Source: Bradyrhizobium xenonodulans (lineage in GTDB: Bacteria; Pseudomonadota; Alphaproteobacteria; Rhizobiales; Xanthobacteraceae). From it: DNA of 64,000 nt. The stretch is from the NCBI RefSeq assembly GCF_027594865.1, contig NZ_CP089391.1, positions 4,432,501-4,496,500 of the forward strand, given 5' to 3'. Below are positions 42,664 through 55,412 of this stretch, piece after piece. How positions within the stretch are numbered: position 1 is the first letter of the stretch; each line of letters starts with the position of its first letter. The notes under the pieces are model-generated. The model made no database searches. It saw only the letters and a list, made by a program, of their open reading frames with translations, and had not been told where the DNA came from. The position numbers and the translations under genes are program-made.

Positions 42664-42765
42664 TTACCAGATTGCGATGCTCGAACCGCCCTGGCTCATG
42701 CGTCGCGCTTCGCGCAGACACGCCCGGCAGCAATGGCGATAGATGAGATTCAGCAGAGCACACAT
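42664..42765 (-). CDS. 33-residue Cys-rich upstream ORF
   Basis: This short frame encodes MCALLNLIYRHCCRACLREA followed by RRMSQGGSSIAIW, ending in TAA. GGAGGG lies eight bases before the ATG, one of the best ribosome sites in the window. It contains four cysteines, three in HCCRAC, and a run of arginines. It precedes the SAM methyltransferase by about 120 bases on the same strand. Candidate leader peptide or independent small protein. The rest of the 445-base gap (42542-42986) shows a GGAGCGCCGCTCTCC dyad at 42639-42653 but no other gene. Confidence 0.55.
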   Translation of the reverse strand: MCALLNLIYRHCCRACLREARRMSQGGSSIAIW

Positions 42766-42986
42766 TGGCCAACCCTCCGTTGTGACTTGCGGGCGGACAT
42801 TGGCTCATTCCGGCGCGGGCGCATGTGACATTCTTCACACAGCGGTTCTTTGCCCGGGCGCCCCGGCGCAGCGCGTCTCGCCTGCACGCATTGCGGCCGC
42901 ATTGGTTTCACCTGACGGCCACATCAGAATCAGATGCCAACCAGATTTGGTCGATACGTTTCGCCATTCCTCAAACTGGAAAAGGC

Positions 42987-43349
42987 ATGACCATGCGCAG
43001 ATTCACGGCATCCGTCCTCGTTGCAGCTCTCTCCCTGGGAGCACCGGCCCTCGTGCAGGCACAGGGGGCATCGTCGCAACCGGGCGCGGAGTCTCCGTCC
43101 GCTGAGTCCAGCACGGTGATCCGGAGCATACAGATTGTCGACGTCAAGGAGTTGCAGCCGGCGGTGCGCGCGAAAGTCGATGAAATCGTGGCGCAGACAA
43201 GCGACAAGGACATCCAGACGCTCCGGCAGTCCATCGACGCCACGCCGCAGGCAGCCTCAGTCCTCAAGTCCAAGGGCTTGAGTTCGGCACAAGTCGTCGC
43301 GATCAACATCGCCGATGGCGTGCTGACGATGTTCACCAAGACAGCCTGA
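42987..43349 (+). CDS. Secreted hypothetical protein
   Basis: A 120-residue protein with a signal peptide (MTMRRFTASVLVAALSLG, cleavage likely after VQAQ) and a soluble mature part of about 95 residues with no cysteine: SSTVIRSIQIVDVKELQPAV, TLRQSIDATPQAASVLKSKG. It resembles small periplasmic proteins with an ordered alpha-helical core, but I cannot name the family. The start has GGAAAAGG upstream; an ATG two codons later is equally possible. Confidence 0.75.
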   Translation: MTMRRFTASVLVAALSLGAPALVQAQGASSQPGAESPSAESSTVIRSIQIVDVKELQPAVRAKVDEIVAQTSDKDIQTLRQSIDATPQAASVLKSKGLSSAQVVAINIADGVLTMFTKTA

Positions 43350-43462
43350 GATCAGGCAGGAGTTCCAGGCCGAGGCGCTACGCAGAGGCGGCGAGCACGA
43401 TCGCCGCCCGGCGCGCTCGGCCCTTGCTCCGACACCCGCCGAAGCGCTAAAGAGGCGCCGTG

Positions 43463-43539
43463 GGGCGGTTAGCTCAGCTGGTTAGAGCATCTCGTTTACA
43501 CCGAGAGGGTCCGCGGTTCGAATCCGTGACCGCCCACCA
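43463..43539 (+). tRNA. tRNA-Val (anticodon TAC)
   Basis: A 77-base cloverleaf with encoded CCA. Acceptor GGGCGGT/ACCGCCC, D-arm AGCTCAGCTGGTTAGAGC, anticodon stem TCTCG/CGAGA with loop TTTACAC (anticodon TAC), T-arm CGCGGTTCGAATCCGTG. Confidence 0.98.
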
Positions 43540-43612
43540 GCCTTCACTCGCTTCGCGAGCTACGGCTGGGCAAGCCAGCCAAGACAAGCCAGCCAAAACC
43601 GGCAGCTCCAGA

Positions 43613-44017
43613 TCAATCCCCCGGCCTTCCCGGCAGTAGCGGCACCGCGTCGATCCATACCGCTGCCGACTGGCACCAGATCTGTCTGACGGGCCTCAGC
43701 TTGTCGCGCTGGCGGATTGAGCCCCAGCGGACGCCCCAATCGTCGGCCTGGTCGCCTTCGCCGCTGGTGAACAGCGGGGAGCCGCAGTCGCCGCAAAAGT
43801 GCTGGAAGCGCATCCGGCCGTTGTCGCCGCGCTTGCCGTAGACCTTTGGCGTGCCGGCAGTCAGCTTCACGTCGGCCTTGGTGCAGACCGCGGTCACCCG
43901 GAATGGCGATCCGGTCAGGGTCTGGCAGTCCCGGCAATGGCAGACCGACACCGTCTCAGGGTCGATCTCGGCCTCGAAGGTGATCTGCCCGCAGTGGCAC
44001 TGCCCATCGATCTGCAT
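43613..44017 (-). CDS. GFA-family zinc protein
   Basis: A 134-residue protein of the glutathione-dependent formaldehyde-activating (GFA) family. Zinc ligands lie in CHCGQITFEAE, CHCRDCQTLTGSPF and FCGDCGSPLF, all in canonical positions. Actual activity is not established for most members. Start at 44017 has GGAGGCGAGGG upstream. It shares a bidirectional terminator region with lon downstream of lon. Confidence 0.92.
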   Translation of the reverse strand: MQIDGQCHCGQITFEAEIDPETVSVCHCRDCQTLTGSPFRVTAVCTKADVKLTAGTPKVYGKRGDNGRMRFQHFCGDCGSPLFTSGEGDQADDWGVRWGSIRQRDKLRPVRQIWCQSAAVWIDAVPLLPGRPGD

Positions 44018-44042
44018 CGCCCTCGCCTCCTGCCTCAAAACA

Positions 44043-44068
44043 AAAACGGCGCCCGAAGGCGCCGTTTT
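44043..44068 (-). terminator. Intrinsic terminator of lon
   Basis: An 11-bp perfect stem AAAACGGCGCC/GGCGCCGTTTT with a 4-base loop, read on the minus strand as GGCGCCGTTTTTG, 19 bases after the lon stop. Confidence 0.9.
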
Positions 44069-44086
44069 ATCATCTTTCGCTGAACC

Positions 44087-46510
<2,424 letters not shown>

Positions 46511-46835
46511 GGCCTTTTCCTTTTGCTTTGCCCCCTTGCACGCAGCCCGCCATGCTCATGCGCAACCGCCACAAGGTGCCGAGGTGATCCGCAGAACCGG
46601 TCGGTCCTTTTGCGAGTTGGACCGGCTTGCCGGATCGGAACTGAGGCGAATCTTGAAGAGAATTTTCGCTCGCCGCCGACATTAGGTGGCTATCGACCCG
46701 GGGGGTGTCAAGTCATTGAAAGACGCGCGCCATCAGGCGCTTACGCACGCGAATAAGCGACGCAACACCGGCTGCGGAAGTACTTTCCGCAGCCATCAAC
46801 TGATAGGACGATTGGAGCGTTCCAGCGCCGGGAGA
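46511..46835. other. Intergenic region between clpX and lon
   Basis: This 325-base stretch holds no convincing gene. It contains a perfect 10-bp palindrome, GGCTGCGGAA/TTCCGCAGCC with a 5-base loop (46770-46794), 42 bases after the clpX stop. It lacks a U-tract on the minus strand but may still end or stabilise the clpX transcript. A TTGACA-type -35 (complement at 46706-46711) may belong to lon. Confidence 0.6.
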
Positions 46836-48107
46836 TCAGGCGCTGGCGTTCTCGACGGCACGATCGGACCGATCGGCATAGATGTAGAGCGGACGGGCCG
46901 TTCCTTCCACGACTTCGCGCGAAATCACGACTTCTTCCACACCTTCGAGGCCCGGCAGGTCGAACATGGTCTCGAGCAGGATCGCCTCGAGGATCGAGCG
47001 CAGGCCACGCGCGCCGGTCTTGCGCTCGATCGCCTTGCGGGCAACCGCGCCAAGCGCCTCGTCGGCGAAGGTCAGCTCGATGTTCTCCATCTCGAACAGC
47101 CGCTGGTACTGTTTCACCAGCGCGTTCTTCGGCTCGGTCAGGATCTTCTTCAGCGAGGTCTCGTCCAGGTCCTCGAGCGTCGCCACGACCGGCAGACGGC
47201 CGACGAATTCGGGGATGAGGCCGTACTTCAGGAGGTCCTCAGGCTCGACGTGACGGAAGATCTCGCCGGTACGGCGATCCTCCGGCGCGAGCACCTGGGC
47301 GGCGAAGCCGATCGAGGTCGACCGCCCGCGCGCCGAGATGATCTTCTCGAGGCCGGCGAACGCACCGCCGCAGATGAACAGGATGTTGGTGGTGTCCACC
47401 TGCAGGAATTCCTGCTGCGGATGCTTGCGGCCGCCCTGCGGCGGGACCGAAGCCACCGTGCCTTCCATGATCTTCAGCAGCGCCTGCTGCACGCCCTCAC
47501 CCGACACGTCGCGCGTGATCGAGGGATTGTCGGACTTGCGGCTGATCTTGTCGATTTCGTCGATGTAGACGATGCCGCGCTGGGCGCGCTCGACATTGTA
47601 GTCGGCGGCCTGGAGCAGCTTCAGGATGATGTTCTCGACGTCCTCGCCGACATAGCCGGCTTCGGTCAGCGTCGTCGCATCGGCCATCGTGAACGGCACG
47701 TCCAGGATGCGGGCGAGCGTCTGCGCGAGCAGCGTCTTGCCCGAACCGGTCGGACCGATCAGCAGGATGTTCGACTTCGCGAGCTCGACGTCGTTGTGCT
47801 TGGTCTGGTGGTTGAGGCGCTTGTAGTGATTGTGCACCGCGACCGACAGGACCTTCTTCGCATGGCTCTGGCCGATGACGTAATCGTCCAGGACCTTGCA
47901 GATTTCCTTCGGCGTCGGAATGCCGTCGCGCGACTTGACCAGCGAGGATTTGTTCTCCTCGCGGATGATGTCCATGCAGAGCTCGACGCACTCGTCGCAG
48001 ATGAAGACCGTGGGACCCGCGATCAGTTTGCGGACTTCGTGCTGGCTCTTGCCGCAGAACGAGCAATATAGCGTGTTCTTGGAGTCGCTCGTGCCGACCT
48101 TACTCAT
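46836..48107 (-). CDS. clpX: ATP-dependent Clp protease ATP-binding subunit ClpX
   Basis: A 423-residue AAA+ unfoldase that delivers substrates to ClpP. The N-terminal zinc-binding domain has [11 protein letters not shown] and CDECVELC, followed by Walker A GPTGSGKT, the pore loop [10 protein letters not shown], Walker [12 protein letters not shown], the IGF ClpP-docking loop in [11 protein letters not shown], and the arginine finger region [10 protein letters not shown]. All key elements are present. Confidence 0.98.
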   Translation of the reverse strand: MSKVGTSDSKNTLYCSFCGKSQHEVRKLIAGPTVFICDECVELCMDIIREENKSSLVKSRDGIPTPKEICKVLDDYVIGQSHAKKVLSVAVHNHYKRLNHQTKHNDVELAKSNILLIGPTGSGKTLLAQTLARILDVPFTMADATTLTEAGYVGEDVENIILKLLQAADYNVERAQRGIVYIDEIDKISRKSDNPSITRDVSGEGVQQALLKIMEGTVASVPPQGGRKHPQQEFLQVDTTNILFICGGAFAGLEKIISARGRSTSIGFAAQVLAPEDRRTGEIFRHVEPEDLLKYGLIPEFVGRLPVVATLEDLDETSLKKILTEPKNALVKQYQRLFEMENIELTFADEALGAVARKAIERKTGARGLRSILEAILLETMFDLPGLEGVEEVVISREVVEGTARPLYIYADRSDRAVENASA

Positions 48108-48554
48108 TCATGTCTCCGTCCGCGGTTCGATCCCGTTCCGCTCGATCGCTCCATTCCGACACGATGGCCGGCATGAAGCTTAAGTAGAGCAAATTCCGTA
48201 CCAAAAAAGACCCTACGCGTTACATCCCGTGCGAATCACGGGCGCTCGATTCTCCGCGATCATAGCCGATCAATCGTAGCCAACCATGCTGTCACCCGAC
48301 TATCAAGAATTCGCTAATCGGGGGCCTCCGGCTACCCGTGACAATACCGTGATTTCCGGTCTTGGCACGGGCGAAGTGATCGAAATCACCCCGCCGTTGC
48401 TGGATTGCCACGAAAAACAAGCACGAAAGCGGAACTTTCCGCCTGTCGCGGGGCGCATTGCTGCGTTTTGCGACGCGCCCAAGCGTCCTTAACGTGAACG
48501 CCGCCCTGACGGTCCACGGCGATCTCAGGGGATCGCCGTGACGGATCGGTAGTG
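48108..48554. other. Intergenic region between clpP and clpX
   Basis: 447 bases without a convincing gene. A stem CACGGCGATC/GATCGCCGTG (48515-48540) lies 15 bases after the clpP stop and may act as a 3' stabiliser or terminator, though without a U-run. The part next to clpX (48108-48250) should hold the clpX promoter. A 68-codon plus-strand frame (48286-48492) is judged non-coding. Confidence 0.6.
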
Positions 48555-49190
48555 CTACGGGGTCTTCACCTGCGCCGGTTCCTCGGCGCGCTTGTCGATG
48601 ACCTTGTCGACCAGACCGAACTCCTTGGCGTCGTTCGCGGTCAGGAACTTGTCGCGTTCCAGCGCGTCCTCGATCGTCTTGTAAGTCTGGCCGGTGTGCT
48701 TCACGTAGATCTCGTTGAGCCGCTTCTTCAGGTTCAGGATTTCCTGGGCGTGCAGCATGATGTCGGTGGCCTGGCCCTGGAAGCCGCCGGAGGGCTGATG
48801 CACCATGATGCGCGCGTTCGGCAGCGAGAAGCGCATGTCCTTCTCGCCGGCGCAGAGCAGCAGCGAGCCCATCGAGGCCGCCTGGCCCGTGCACAGCGTC
48901 GAGACCGGCGGACGGATGAACTGCATGGTGTCGTAGATCGCAAGACCCGACGTCACCACGCCGCCCGGCGAGTTGATGTACATCGAGATTTCCTTCTTCG
49001 GATTTTCCGCCTCGAGGAACAAGAGCTGCGCGACGATCAGCGTCGACATGCCGTCCTCGACCGGTCCGGTCACGAAGATGATGCGCTCCTTCAGAAGGCG
49101 CGAGAAAATGTCGTAGGCGCGCTCGCCACGGTTGGTCTGCTCGACCACCATGGGCACGAGGTTCATGTAGGTTTCAACCGGATCGCGCAT
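48555..49190 (-). CDS. clpP: ATP-dependent Clp protease proteolytic subunit ClpP
   Basis: A 211-residue serine protease forming the tetradecameric barrel used with ClpX or ClpA. Catalytic Ser is in [11 protein letters not shown], His in [10 protein letters not shown], and Asp in the following helical region. The N terminus [18 protein letters not shown] is typical. No propeptide region is visible beyond the family norm. It is followed by an intergenic hairpin and precedes clpX. Confidence 0.98.
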   Translation of the reverse strand: MRDPVETYMNLVPMVVEQTNRGERAYDIFSRLLKERIIFVTGPVEDGMSTLIVAQLLFLEAENPKKEISMYINSPGGVVTSGLAIYDTMQFIRPPVSTLCTGQAASMGSLLLCAGEKDMRFSLPNARIMVHQPSGGFQGQATDIMLHAQEILNLKKRLNEIYVKHTGQTYKTIEDALERDKFLTANDAKEFGLVDKVIDKRAEEPAQVKTP

Positions 49191-49508
49191 GAGTCACCTA
49201 GGGTTTTCGGACGCGGACACCGCTTGTCGTGGCTGCCAGCTGGGCTGGATTTGCCGGAAGGCGATGGACGTCCCGTGATGCAGGACTTGTTATCGAAGGC
49301 TTGTTGGTCGAGGAACTCGGGTACAGGGCGTACCGACAGATATAGCCCAATTCGCGCCAGACAAGTGTGGAGCGAATTAAGGCTTAATCCACCGGGCACT
49401 TGAAGCTGATTCTCGCAAACAGGCCCAGCCAACCACATGGCTAGCCGGGCCTGTTCGCTGATCATCCTTAATGGAAGGCTTTCTCAGGCAAAGGATTGCT
49501 CAACGCCC
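49191..49508. other. Intergenic region between tig and clpP, with candidate tig terminator
   Basis: 318 bases with no recognisable gene. AACAGGCCC (49418-49426) pairs with GGGCCTGTT (49447-49455), with a secondary GGCT/AGCC pairing inside; read on the minus strand the stem is followed by TTT, about 50 bases after the tig stop. This is the likely tig terminator; the remaining bases should include the clpP promoter. Confidence 0.6.
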
Positions 49509-50870
49509 TCAGGCCGCGGTCTTTTCCGTCTCGTCGTCCTTGTACAGGTCCTCGCGCGACACCTTCTTCTCGGTCACGTTGGCGAGCTCGAGGATGAAGT
49601 CGACGACCTTGTCCTCGTAGATCGGTGCACGAAGCTGGGCCAACGCCTGGGCGTTGTTGCGGTAAAAGTCCCAGACTTCCTTCTCGCGGCCCGGCATCGA
49701 GCGCGCGCGCTCGATCACGGCGCGGCCGACCTCGTCGTCGGTCACGGTGATCTTGTTCTTCTCGCCGATCTCGGAGAGCACGAGCCCGAGCCGCACGCGG
49801 CGGTCGGCGATCTTGCGGTACTCTTCCTTGGCCTTGTCCTCGGTGGTGTCCTCGTCGGCAAAGGTCTTGCCGGCTGAGTCCATCTCGGCCTTGACCGAGT
49901 TCCACATCAGATTGAACTCCTCGTCGACCAGCGAGGGCGGCGCCTCGAAGCGATGCGCCTCGTCGAGGCGGTCGAGCAGCGCGCGCTTGACGCGCTGGCG
50001 CGTCGCAGTCGCGAACTCGGCGGAAAGACGCTCGCGCGCGGCTTCCTTGAGCTTGTCGAGCGATTCCAGGCCAAGCGTCTTGGCGAACTCGTCGTCGATC
50101 GCGACGTCCTGCGGCGCCTCGACGGAGGTCGCGGTGGTCTCGAACTCGGCCGGCTGGCCGGCGAGCTTGTCGTTCGTGTAGTTCTTCGGGAACGACACTT
50201 TCAGCGTGCGCGTCTCGCCCGCACCGATGCCGGTGAGCTGCTCCTCGAAGCCGGGGATGAAGGTGTTGGAGCCGATCACGACCTGGATGCCCTCGCCGGT
50301 GCCGCCCTCGAAGACTTCGCCGTTGATGGAGCCCTTGAAGTTGATGGTGACGCGGTCACCCTGCTCGGCCTTGGCACCGTCGGCCTTCGCGGCGTAGCCG
50401 CGGTTGCTGTCGGCGATGCGCTTGATCGCCTCGTCGACGTCGACGTCGGACACGTCGGCGACGGGCTTCTCGACCTCGAAGGTCTTGAAGTCGGCGAGCG
50501 CGATCGCGGGCACGATCTCGATCGCGACCGTATAGGTCAGATCGGTCTTGCCGCTGAGCAGCTCCTCGACCTCGGCCTGCTCGCTCGGCATGGTGATCTT
50601 CGGCTCGGTCGCGAGCTTGAAGCCGCGCTCGGAGAACAGCTGCGTGTTGGTGTCGCGAATGGTCTGGTCGATGGTCTCGGCCATCACCGAGCGGCCATAG
50701 ACCTTCTTGAGGTGCGTGACCGGCACCTTGCCCGGACGGAAGCCGTTGATGCGGACCTTGTCCTTGAGGTCGACGAGCTTGGCACCGGCCTTGGCGTCGA
50801 GATCAGACGCGGGAACGCTGATCTTGAACTCGTGCTTCAAACCTTCCGAGAGGGTTTCTGTGACCTGCAT
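49509..50870 (-). CDS. tig: Trigger factor
   Basis: A 453-residue ribosome-associated chaperone and peptidyl-prolyl isomerase. The ribosome-binding signature GFRPGKVP is near residue 46, the FKBP-like PPIase domain covers roughly residues 160-245 ([20 protein letters not shown] and [16 protein letters not shown]), and the C-terminal helical arms follow. The start at 50870 gives the normal [12 protein letters not shown] terminus. It lies upstream of clpP and clpX as in most bacteria. Confidence 0.97.
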   Translation of the reverse strand: MQVTETLSEGLKHEFKISVPASDLDAKAGAKLVDLKDKVRINGFRPGKVPVTHLKKVYGRSVMAETIDQTIRDTNTQLFSERGFKLATEPKITMPSEQAEVEELLSGKTDLTYTVAIEIVPAIALADFKTFEVEKPVADVSDVDVDEAIKRIADSNRGYAAKADGAKAEQGDRVTINFKGSINGEVFEGGTGEGIQVVIGSNTFIPGFEEQLTGIGAGETRTLKVSFPKNYTNDKLAGQPAEFETTATSVEAPQDVAIDDEFAKTLGLESLDKLKEAARERLSAEFATATRQRVKRALLDRLDEAHRFEAPPSLVDEEFNLMWNSVKAEMDSAGKTFADEDTTEDKAKEEYRKIADRRVRLGLVLSEIGEKNKITVTDDEVGRAVIERARSMPGREKEVWDFYRNNAQALAQLRAPIYEDKVVDFILELANVTEKKVSREDLYKDDETEKTAA

Positions 50871-51044
50871 GGCGTCCAATCTTCTTCTCGTTCGGTCCCG
50901 GCACGCATGCGTCGGGACACTGTCATTAATCGATCCGGCGCGAGGCAAATGCCTCAACGCCGGTGGTTCATCGGACCGGCTTCAAGGCGGACAAACATCC
51001 GCGAGGAAGCAGGCCTCGTAATCCGTGCAAACGCTGAAAGCGCT

Positions 51045-51129
51045 TGGTGCGGGCGGAGGGACTCGAACCCCCACAACTTTCGTCACTGGAACCTAAATCC
51101 AGCGCGTCTACCAGTTCCGCCACGCCCGC
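51045..51129 (-). tRNA. tRNA-Leu (anticodon TAG)
   Basis: An 85-base class II tRNA with variable arm and encoded CCA. Acceptor GCGGGCG/CGCCCGC, anticodon stem CTGGA/TCCAG with loop TTTAGGT (anticodon TAG), T-arm GTGGGGGTTCGAGTCCCTC. Read on the minus strand. Confidence 0.97.
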
Positions 51130-51283
51130 GTGAATTTGCATCAAGACCGGCCGCGATGCCGCGGGCGGCCGGGCTTATAGCATGTGCCTGACTGTTCGCA
51201 GCAAAAAAATGGCCGGTTGCAGGCCCCCTTCAAGTAGGCACGACGGCTGGACTTATCCAGCACTTCATGGTCCGGATCGGCCC

Positions 51284-52597
51284 ATGACAACGCGGATCTT
51301 CGACCCGACGCGGCGTGAGGTTTTGGCCGGGCTTGGTGTCGGGCTTGGCGCCTCCGCGGCCGGGTTGATCGCCGGCGGCGCGGCCCCGGCCGTCACCGCC
51401 CAGCTCGCCCTTCAGGCAAGGCCGGCAACCCTGGCTCTCAAGCCGGGGCAGCCGCCTACATCGATCTGGGAGCTGGCCGCGGTAAGCCATCTCGGGACCA
51501 TCCGTCTCAAGCGAGGCGACCGCTGCGAGGTGGTGTTCCGGAACGACCTGCCTGTCCCGCTTGCGCCAGTCTGGTACGGCCTTAATGGCCCGGCCGCGGC
51601 CGACACGTTGCGGGGACGCGCGCCGACAGCGCCGGACGCGACAGAAACATCAATTATTTCAATAGCAAACGCGGGAACCCTGGCAGCCGACTTCCGTCTC
51701 TTCGAAGACGATCTGAAGCTGCCCGCGCGCGCCCTTCCGATCATCGCCGGCGAGCCAAATCGCCCCGCCGTCGACCGCGACGAGGTCCTGTTGATCGAGG
51801 AATGGCGCCTGCGGCCGGATGGGACCGCGCTTCCCCCGGGCCGGGACCCGAAGGACACGAGCCCACTCTATACGATCAACGGCAAGACTTCATTCGAACT
51901 CTCAGCTGCGGCCGGCGAGCGGCTGCGGCTGCGCTTCATCAACGGCTCTCAACGCACTGTTCTGGCAATCAAATTGGAAAGCCACGACGTCCGCGTGATG
52001 GCCCTCGACGGACAGCCGGCCGAGCCGTTCCCGGCACGCAACGGTGCCCTGGTGCTGGCTCCCGGCGCGCGTGCCGATGCCCTTGTCGATGCAGTCACAT
52101 CGGCCCCATTCATGCTCCATGACGGCAAGGAGGCGCGCCAGCTCGGGAGCCTCACGGTCTCCGGCAGGCTGGAGCGCCCGCCGCTGCTGCCTCCGCAGCC
52201 CCTCCCCTCGAACGACCTGCCCGAGAAGCTCGACCTGAAAGGCGCCCTGCGGTTCGATGTCGCGCTGGGCATCCCCGAGGCCGGCTGGACGCGGCCCGCA
52301 AGTTTCTCCGTTTCCTCCGCCCCCGCCTTCCGCGCCAGGACCGGCCGCACCGTCGTGCTGGCCCTCAAGAACCCCGGACCGGTGACAAGCGTCTTTCATC
52401 TCCACGGCCACCACTTCCGCCTGCTCGACAAGCTCGACGACGGCTGGAAGCCCTACTGGCTCGACACGCTTGCGATCGAGCCCGGCCAGACCCAGCGCAT
52501 CGCGTTCGCCGCGACCTCCCCCGGACGATGGCTGATCGAATTCGTCGTCACCGACTGGAGCGCGCCGCGGCTGGTGCGCTGGTACGCGGTGGAGTGA
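51284..52597 (+). CDS. Tat-exported multicopper-oxidase-fold protein lacking most copper ligands
   Basis: A 437-residue periplasmic protein with a twin-arginine signal (RR at 10-11, followed by LAGLGVGLGASAAGLIAGG) and three cupredoxin domains of the multicopper-oxidase family. The first-domain HWHG is replaced by VWYGLNG (96-102) and the HSH site by DFRLFED (136-142). In the third domain HLHGHHF (372-378) survives, but the terminal HCHxxxH motif is EFVVTDWSAPR. So most type 1, 2 and 3 copper ligands are gone. FtsP/SufI is a known copper-less member of this fold; a similar structural role at the envelope is possible. Confidence 0.88.
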   Translation: MTTRIFDPTRREVLAGLGVGLGASAAGLIAGGAAPAVTAQLALQARPATLALKPGQPPTSIWELAAVSHLGTIRLKRGDRCEVVFRNDLPVPLAPVWYGLNGPAAADTLRGRAPTAPDATETSIISIANAGTLAADFRLFEDDLKLPARALPIIAGEPNRPAVDRDEVLLIEEWRLRPDGTALPPGRDPKDTSPLYTINGKTSFELSAAAGERLRLRFINGSQRTVLAIKLESHDVRVMALDGQPAEPFPARNGALVLAPGARADALVDAVTSAPFMLHDGKEARQLGSLTVSGRLERPPLLPPQPLPSNDLPEKLDLKGALRFDVALGIPEAGWTRPASFSVSSAPAFRARTGRTVVLALKNPGPVTSVFHLHGHHFRLLDKLDDGWKPYWLDTLAIEPGQTQRIAFAATSPGRWLIEFVVTDWSAPRLVRWYAVE

Positions 52598-52601
52598 GAG
52601 C

Positions 52602-53039
52602 CTACTGGCGCGTCCAGAGATAGCGAGCATCGGGCTCCCGCTCCTCGTTCCGCGCGCCGTCGGTTTGCTCGACCAGCCTGAAGCCGCGCGCCTCGTAGAA
52701 CCGCCGTGCCGTCGCGTTGCGCTGAAAGGTCCAGAGCTCCAGCCGTTCGCAGGCGCCTTTGGCGACGTCGAGGAGCTCGGTGCCGGCACCCCGGCCTTGG
52801 GCGGCCGGAAGCACGTAGAGCTGCTCGACCCAGCCGTCACGGAAGGCGATGACCCCGCTCAGCGCATCGCCGTCGAAGCGCCCCCACACGCGGCACGCCG
52901 GAAAGACACGCTCGCGGTAGAACCAGCGGTCCTCGTCCGGCGTGTGCAGCCCGACGAGCCACGGCATCGCCTGGTCAAAGGCGGTCCGATGGACCTGCGC
53001 AGCCGCGCCCATGTCGGCGAGCGCGAGCCGCCTCAGCAC
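52602..53039 (-). CDS. GNAT-family N-acetyltransferase
   Basis: A 145-residue acetyl-CoA-dependent acetyltransferase. The acetyl-CoA-binding region is LYVLPAAQGRGAGTELLDVAK and the C-terminal beta-strand motif is NATARRFYEARGFRLVEQTD. Substrate unknown. It starts with GTG at 53039, overlapping the stop of the upstream nnr gene as TAGTG, with GGTGGAG a few bases before, so it is translationally coupled. The multicopper-fold gene ends four bases away on the other strand. Confidence 0.88.
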   Translation of the reverse strand: MLRRLALADMGAAAQVHRTAFDQAMPWLVGLHTPDEDRWFYRERVFPACRVWGRFDGDALSGVIAFRDGWVEQLYVLPAAQGRGAGTELLDVAKGACERLELWTFQRNATARRFYEARGFRLVEQTDGARNEEREPDARYLWTRQ

Positions 53040-54538
53040 TAGTACTCCACCCCCAGCGCGCCATAGATCCGCCGGTGCACCGCCGGCAGCGTCTCGGTCA
53101 GATCCTCCGCAATCAGGCCCGGCCCGGCCTCGCTCCCTGCCTCGCCATGCATCCAGACGCCGATGCTGGCGGCTTCGAACGCCGGCACGTCCTGCGCCAG
53201 CAGCCCTGCGATGATGCCGGCGAGCACGTCGCCAGCGCCGGCGGTGGCGAGCCAGGGTGGCGCATTGGCAGCGATGGTGGCGCGGCCGTCGGGCGCGGCG
53301 ATCGTGGTGTCCGGCCCCTTTAGCAGCACCACCGCGCCGGAACGCTCGGCGGCGGCGCGCACGCGCTCGAGCTTGGAGCGGCCCGGATATTTGTTGCTGA
53401 GATCCGAGAACAGCCGCGGAAACTCGCCCTCATGCGGCGTCAGCACCACCGCATTGTCCTGCGAGGCCTTGATGGATTCGAACAGCCGCTCGGGCTTTGC
53501 GGCAAAGCTCGTCAACGCGTCAGCATCCAGCACGAGATGGCGCTGCGCGTTAAGCGCGGTGTGAACCATGTCGCAGGTGCGTTCGCCGATGCCCGCGCCG
53601 GGGCCGATCATGCAGGTGTTGTAGCGTTTGTCGCCGAGCAGCTCGCCGAACTCGACCATGGTGTCGACGGGACGGACCATCACCGCCGTCAGTGCAGCCG
53701 CATTGATCGCGAGCGCATCGCGCGGGGTCGCAAGCGTCACGAGGCCCGCACCGGCCCGCAGAGCGCCACGCGCGGCGAGCCGCGCAGCACCGGTCGCGGC
53801 CGCATCGCCGGAGACCGCGAGTACGTGCCCGCGCGCAAATTTGTGCCCGTCGATGCGCGGCACCGGGAAGGCTGTGCCCCAAAAGTCCGGATCGTTCTCA
53901 AAGGTCTGCGGCGCGATCGCGTCCAGCACCTGCGCGTCGATGCCGATATCGGCGACACGCACGCGGCCGCAATGCATGCGGCCGGGCAGCAGCAGATGCG
54001 CCGGCTTCTTGCGGAAGAAGGTGACGGTCTCGGTGGCGTTCACCGCCATGTCCATGACCGCTGCACTGGTGCCGTTGATGCCGCTCGGCAGGTCGACGGC
54101 GAGCACAGGCGCATCGTTGCCGTTGATCGCCTCGATCATCGCGCTCGCCTCGCCGTCGACAGGGCGGCTCAGGCCCGCACCGAACAGCGCGTCGATGATC
54201 AGCGCAGGCCGTCCGATCGCCTGCGGATTGAACGGCAGCACCGGATGCTTCCAGCCGCGCGCGGCGGAAGCCGCATCGCCCTGGAGTTGGTCGCGCTCGC
54301 ACATCAGGATCACCGAGACCTCGCGGCCCTGTGCGGCGAGTTCGGCGGCCGCGACAAAACCGTCGCCGCCATTGTTGCCGGGGCCGGCGACGATCAGGAT
54401 CGGCCCCTCCTCCACCAGCGCATTGGCGGCCTCAGCAACGGCCTGGCCCGCACTCAGCATCAGCTTGAAGCCGGGCGTACCTGCCGCGACGCTGAGCTGG
54501 TCAGCGCGCTGCATTTCGGCGGTGGTCAGAATTTCCAT
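53039..54538 (-). CDS. nnrDE: Bifunctional NAD(P)HX epimerase/dehydratase
   Basis: A 499-residue enzyme that repairs damaged NAD(P)H. The N-terminal epimerase half has GPGNNGGDGFVAA and DALFGAGLSRPVDG; the C-terminal ADP-dependent dehydratase half has GPGAGIGERT, LTPHEGEFPRLF and TAGAGDVLAGIIAGLLAQ. Both halves look intact. The start at 54538 has AGGGAAG upstream; an in-frame start 135 bases further upstream would add an atypical leader. Divergent from the glnB promoter region. Confidence 0.95.
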   Translation of the reverse strand: MEILTTAEMQRADQLSVAAGTPGFKLMLSAGQAVAEAANALVEEGPILIVAGPGNNGGDGFVAAAELAAQGREVSVILMCERDQLQGDAASAARGWKHPVLPFNPQAIGRPALIIDALFGAGLSRPVDGEASAMIEAINGNDAPVLAVDLPSGINGTSAAVMDMAVNATETVTFFRKKPAHLLLPGRMHCGRVRVADIGIDAQVLDAIAPQTFENDPDFWGTAFPVPRIDGHKFARGHVLAVSGDAAATGAARLAARGALRAGAGLVTLATPRDALAINAAALTAVMVRPVDTMVEFGELLGDKRYNTCMIGPGAGIGERTCDMVHTALNAQRHLVLDADALTSFAAKPERLFESIKASQDNAVVLTPHEGEFPRLFSDLSNKYPGRSKLERVRAAAERSGAVVLLKGPDTTIAAPDGRATIAANAPPWLATAGAGDVLAGIIAGLLAQDVPAFEAASIGVWMHGEAGSEAGPGLIAEDLTETLPAVHRRIYGALGVEY

Positions 54539-55260
<722 letters not shown>

Positions 55261-55412
55261 GCCGGGTGCTATCCCGCATTTTGCGACACTCTGACAAGAA
55301 AAAGGCTGCTTCGGCGGCCTGATTTCGTTTGTGCGGTCGCGCGCGAACTCGCCCAAAGCGAGAACAAACTTGCTCATCTGGAAACCGACCCGCAGAGCCA
55401 AAAGGGGTATGC

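Noticed and set aside
46706..46711. A possible heat-shock promoter for lon
   Set aside because: A TTGACA is present on the minus strand but no matching -10 at a proper distance for sigma-32 or sigma-70 could be found.
48286..48492. A 68-codon plus-strand frame between clpP and clpX
   Set aside because: No ribosome site, no recognisable motif and an end within the clpP downstream region; kept as intergenic.
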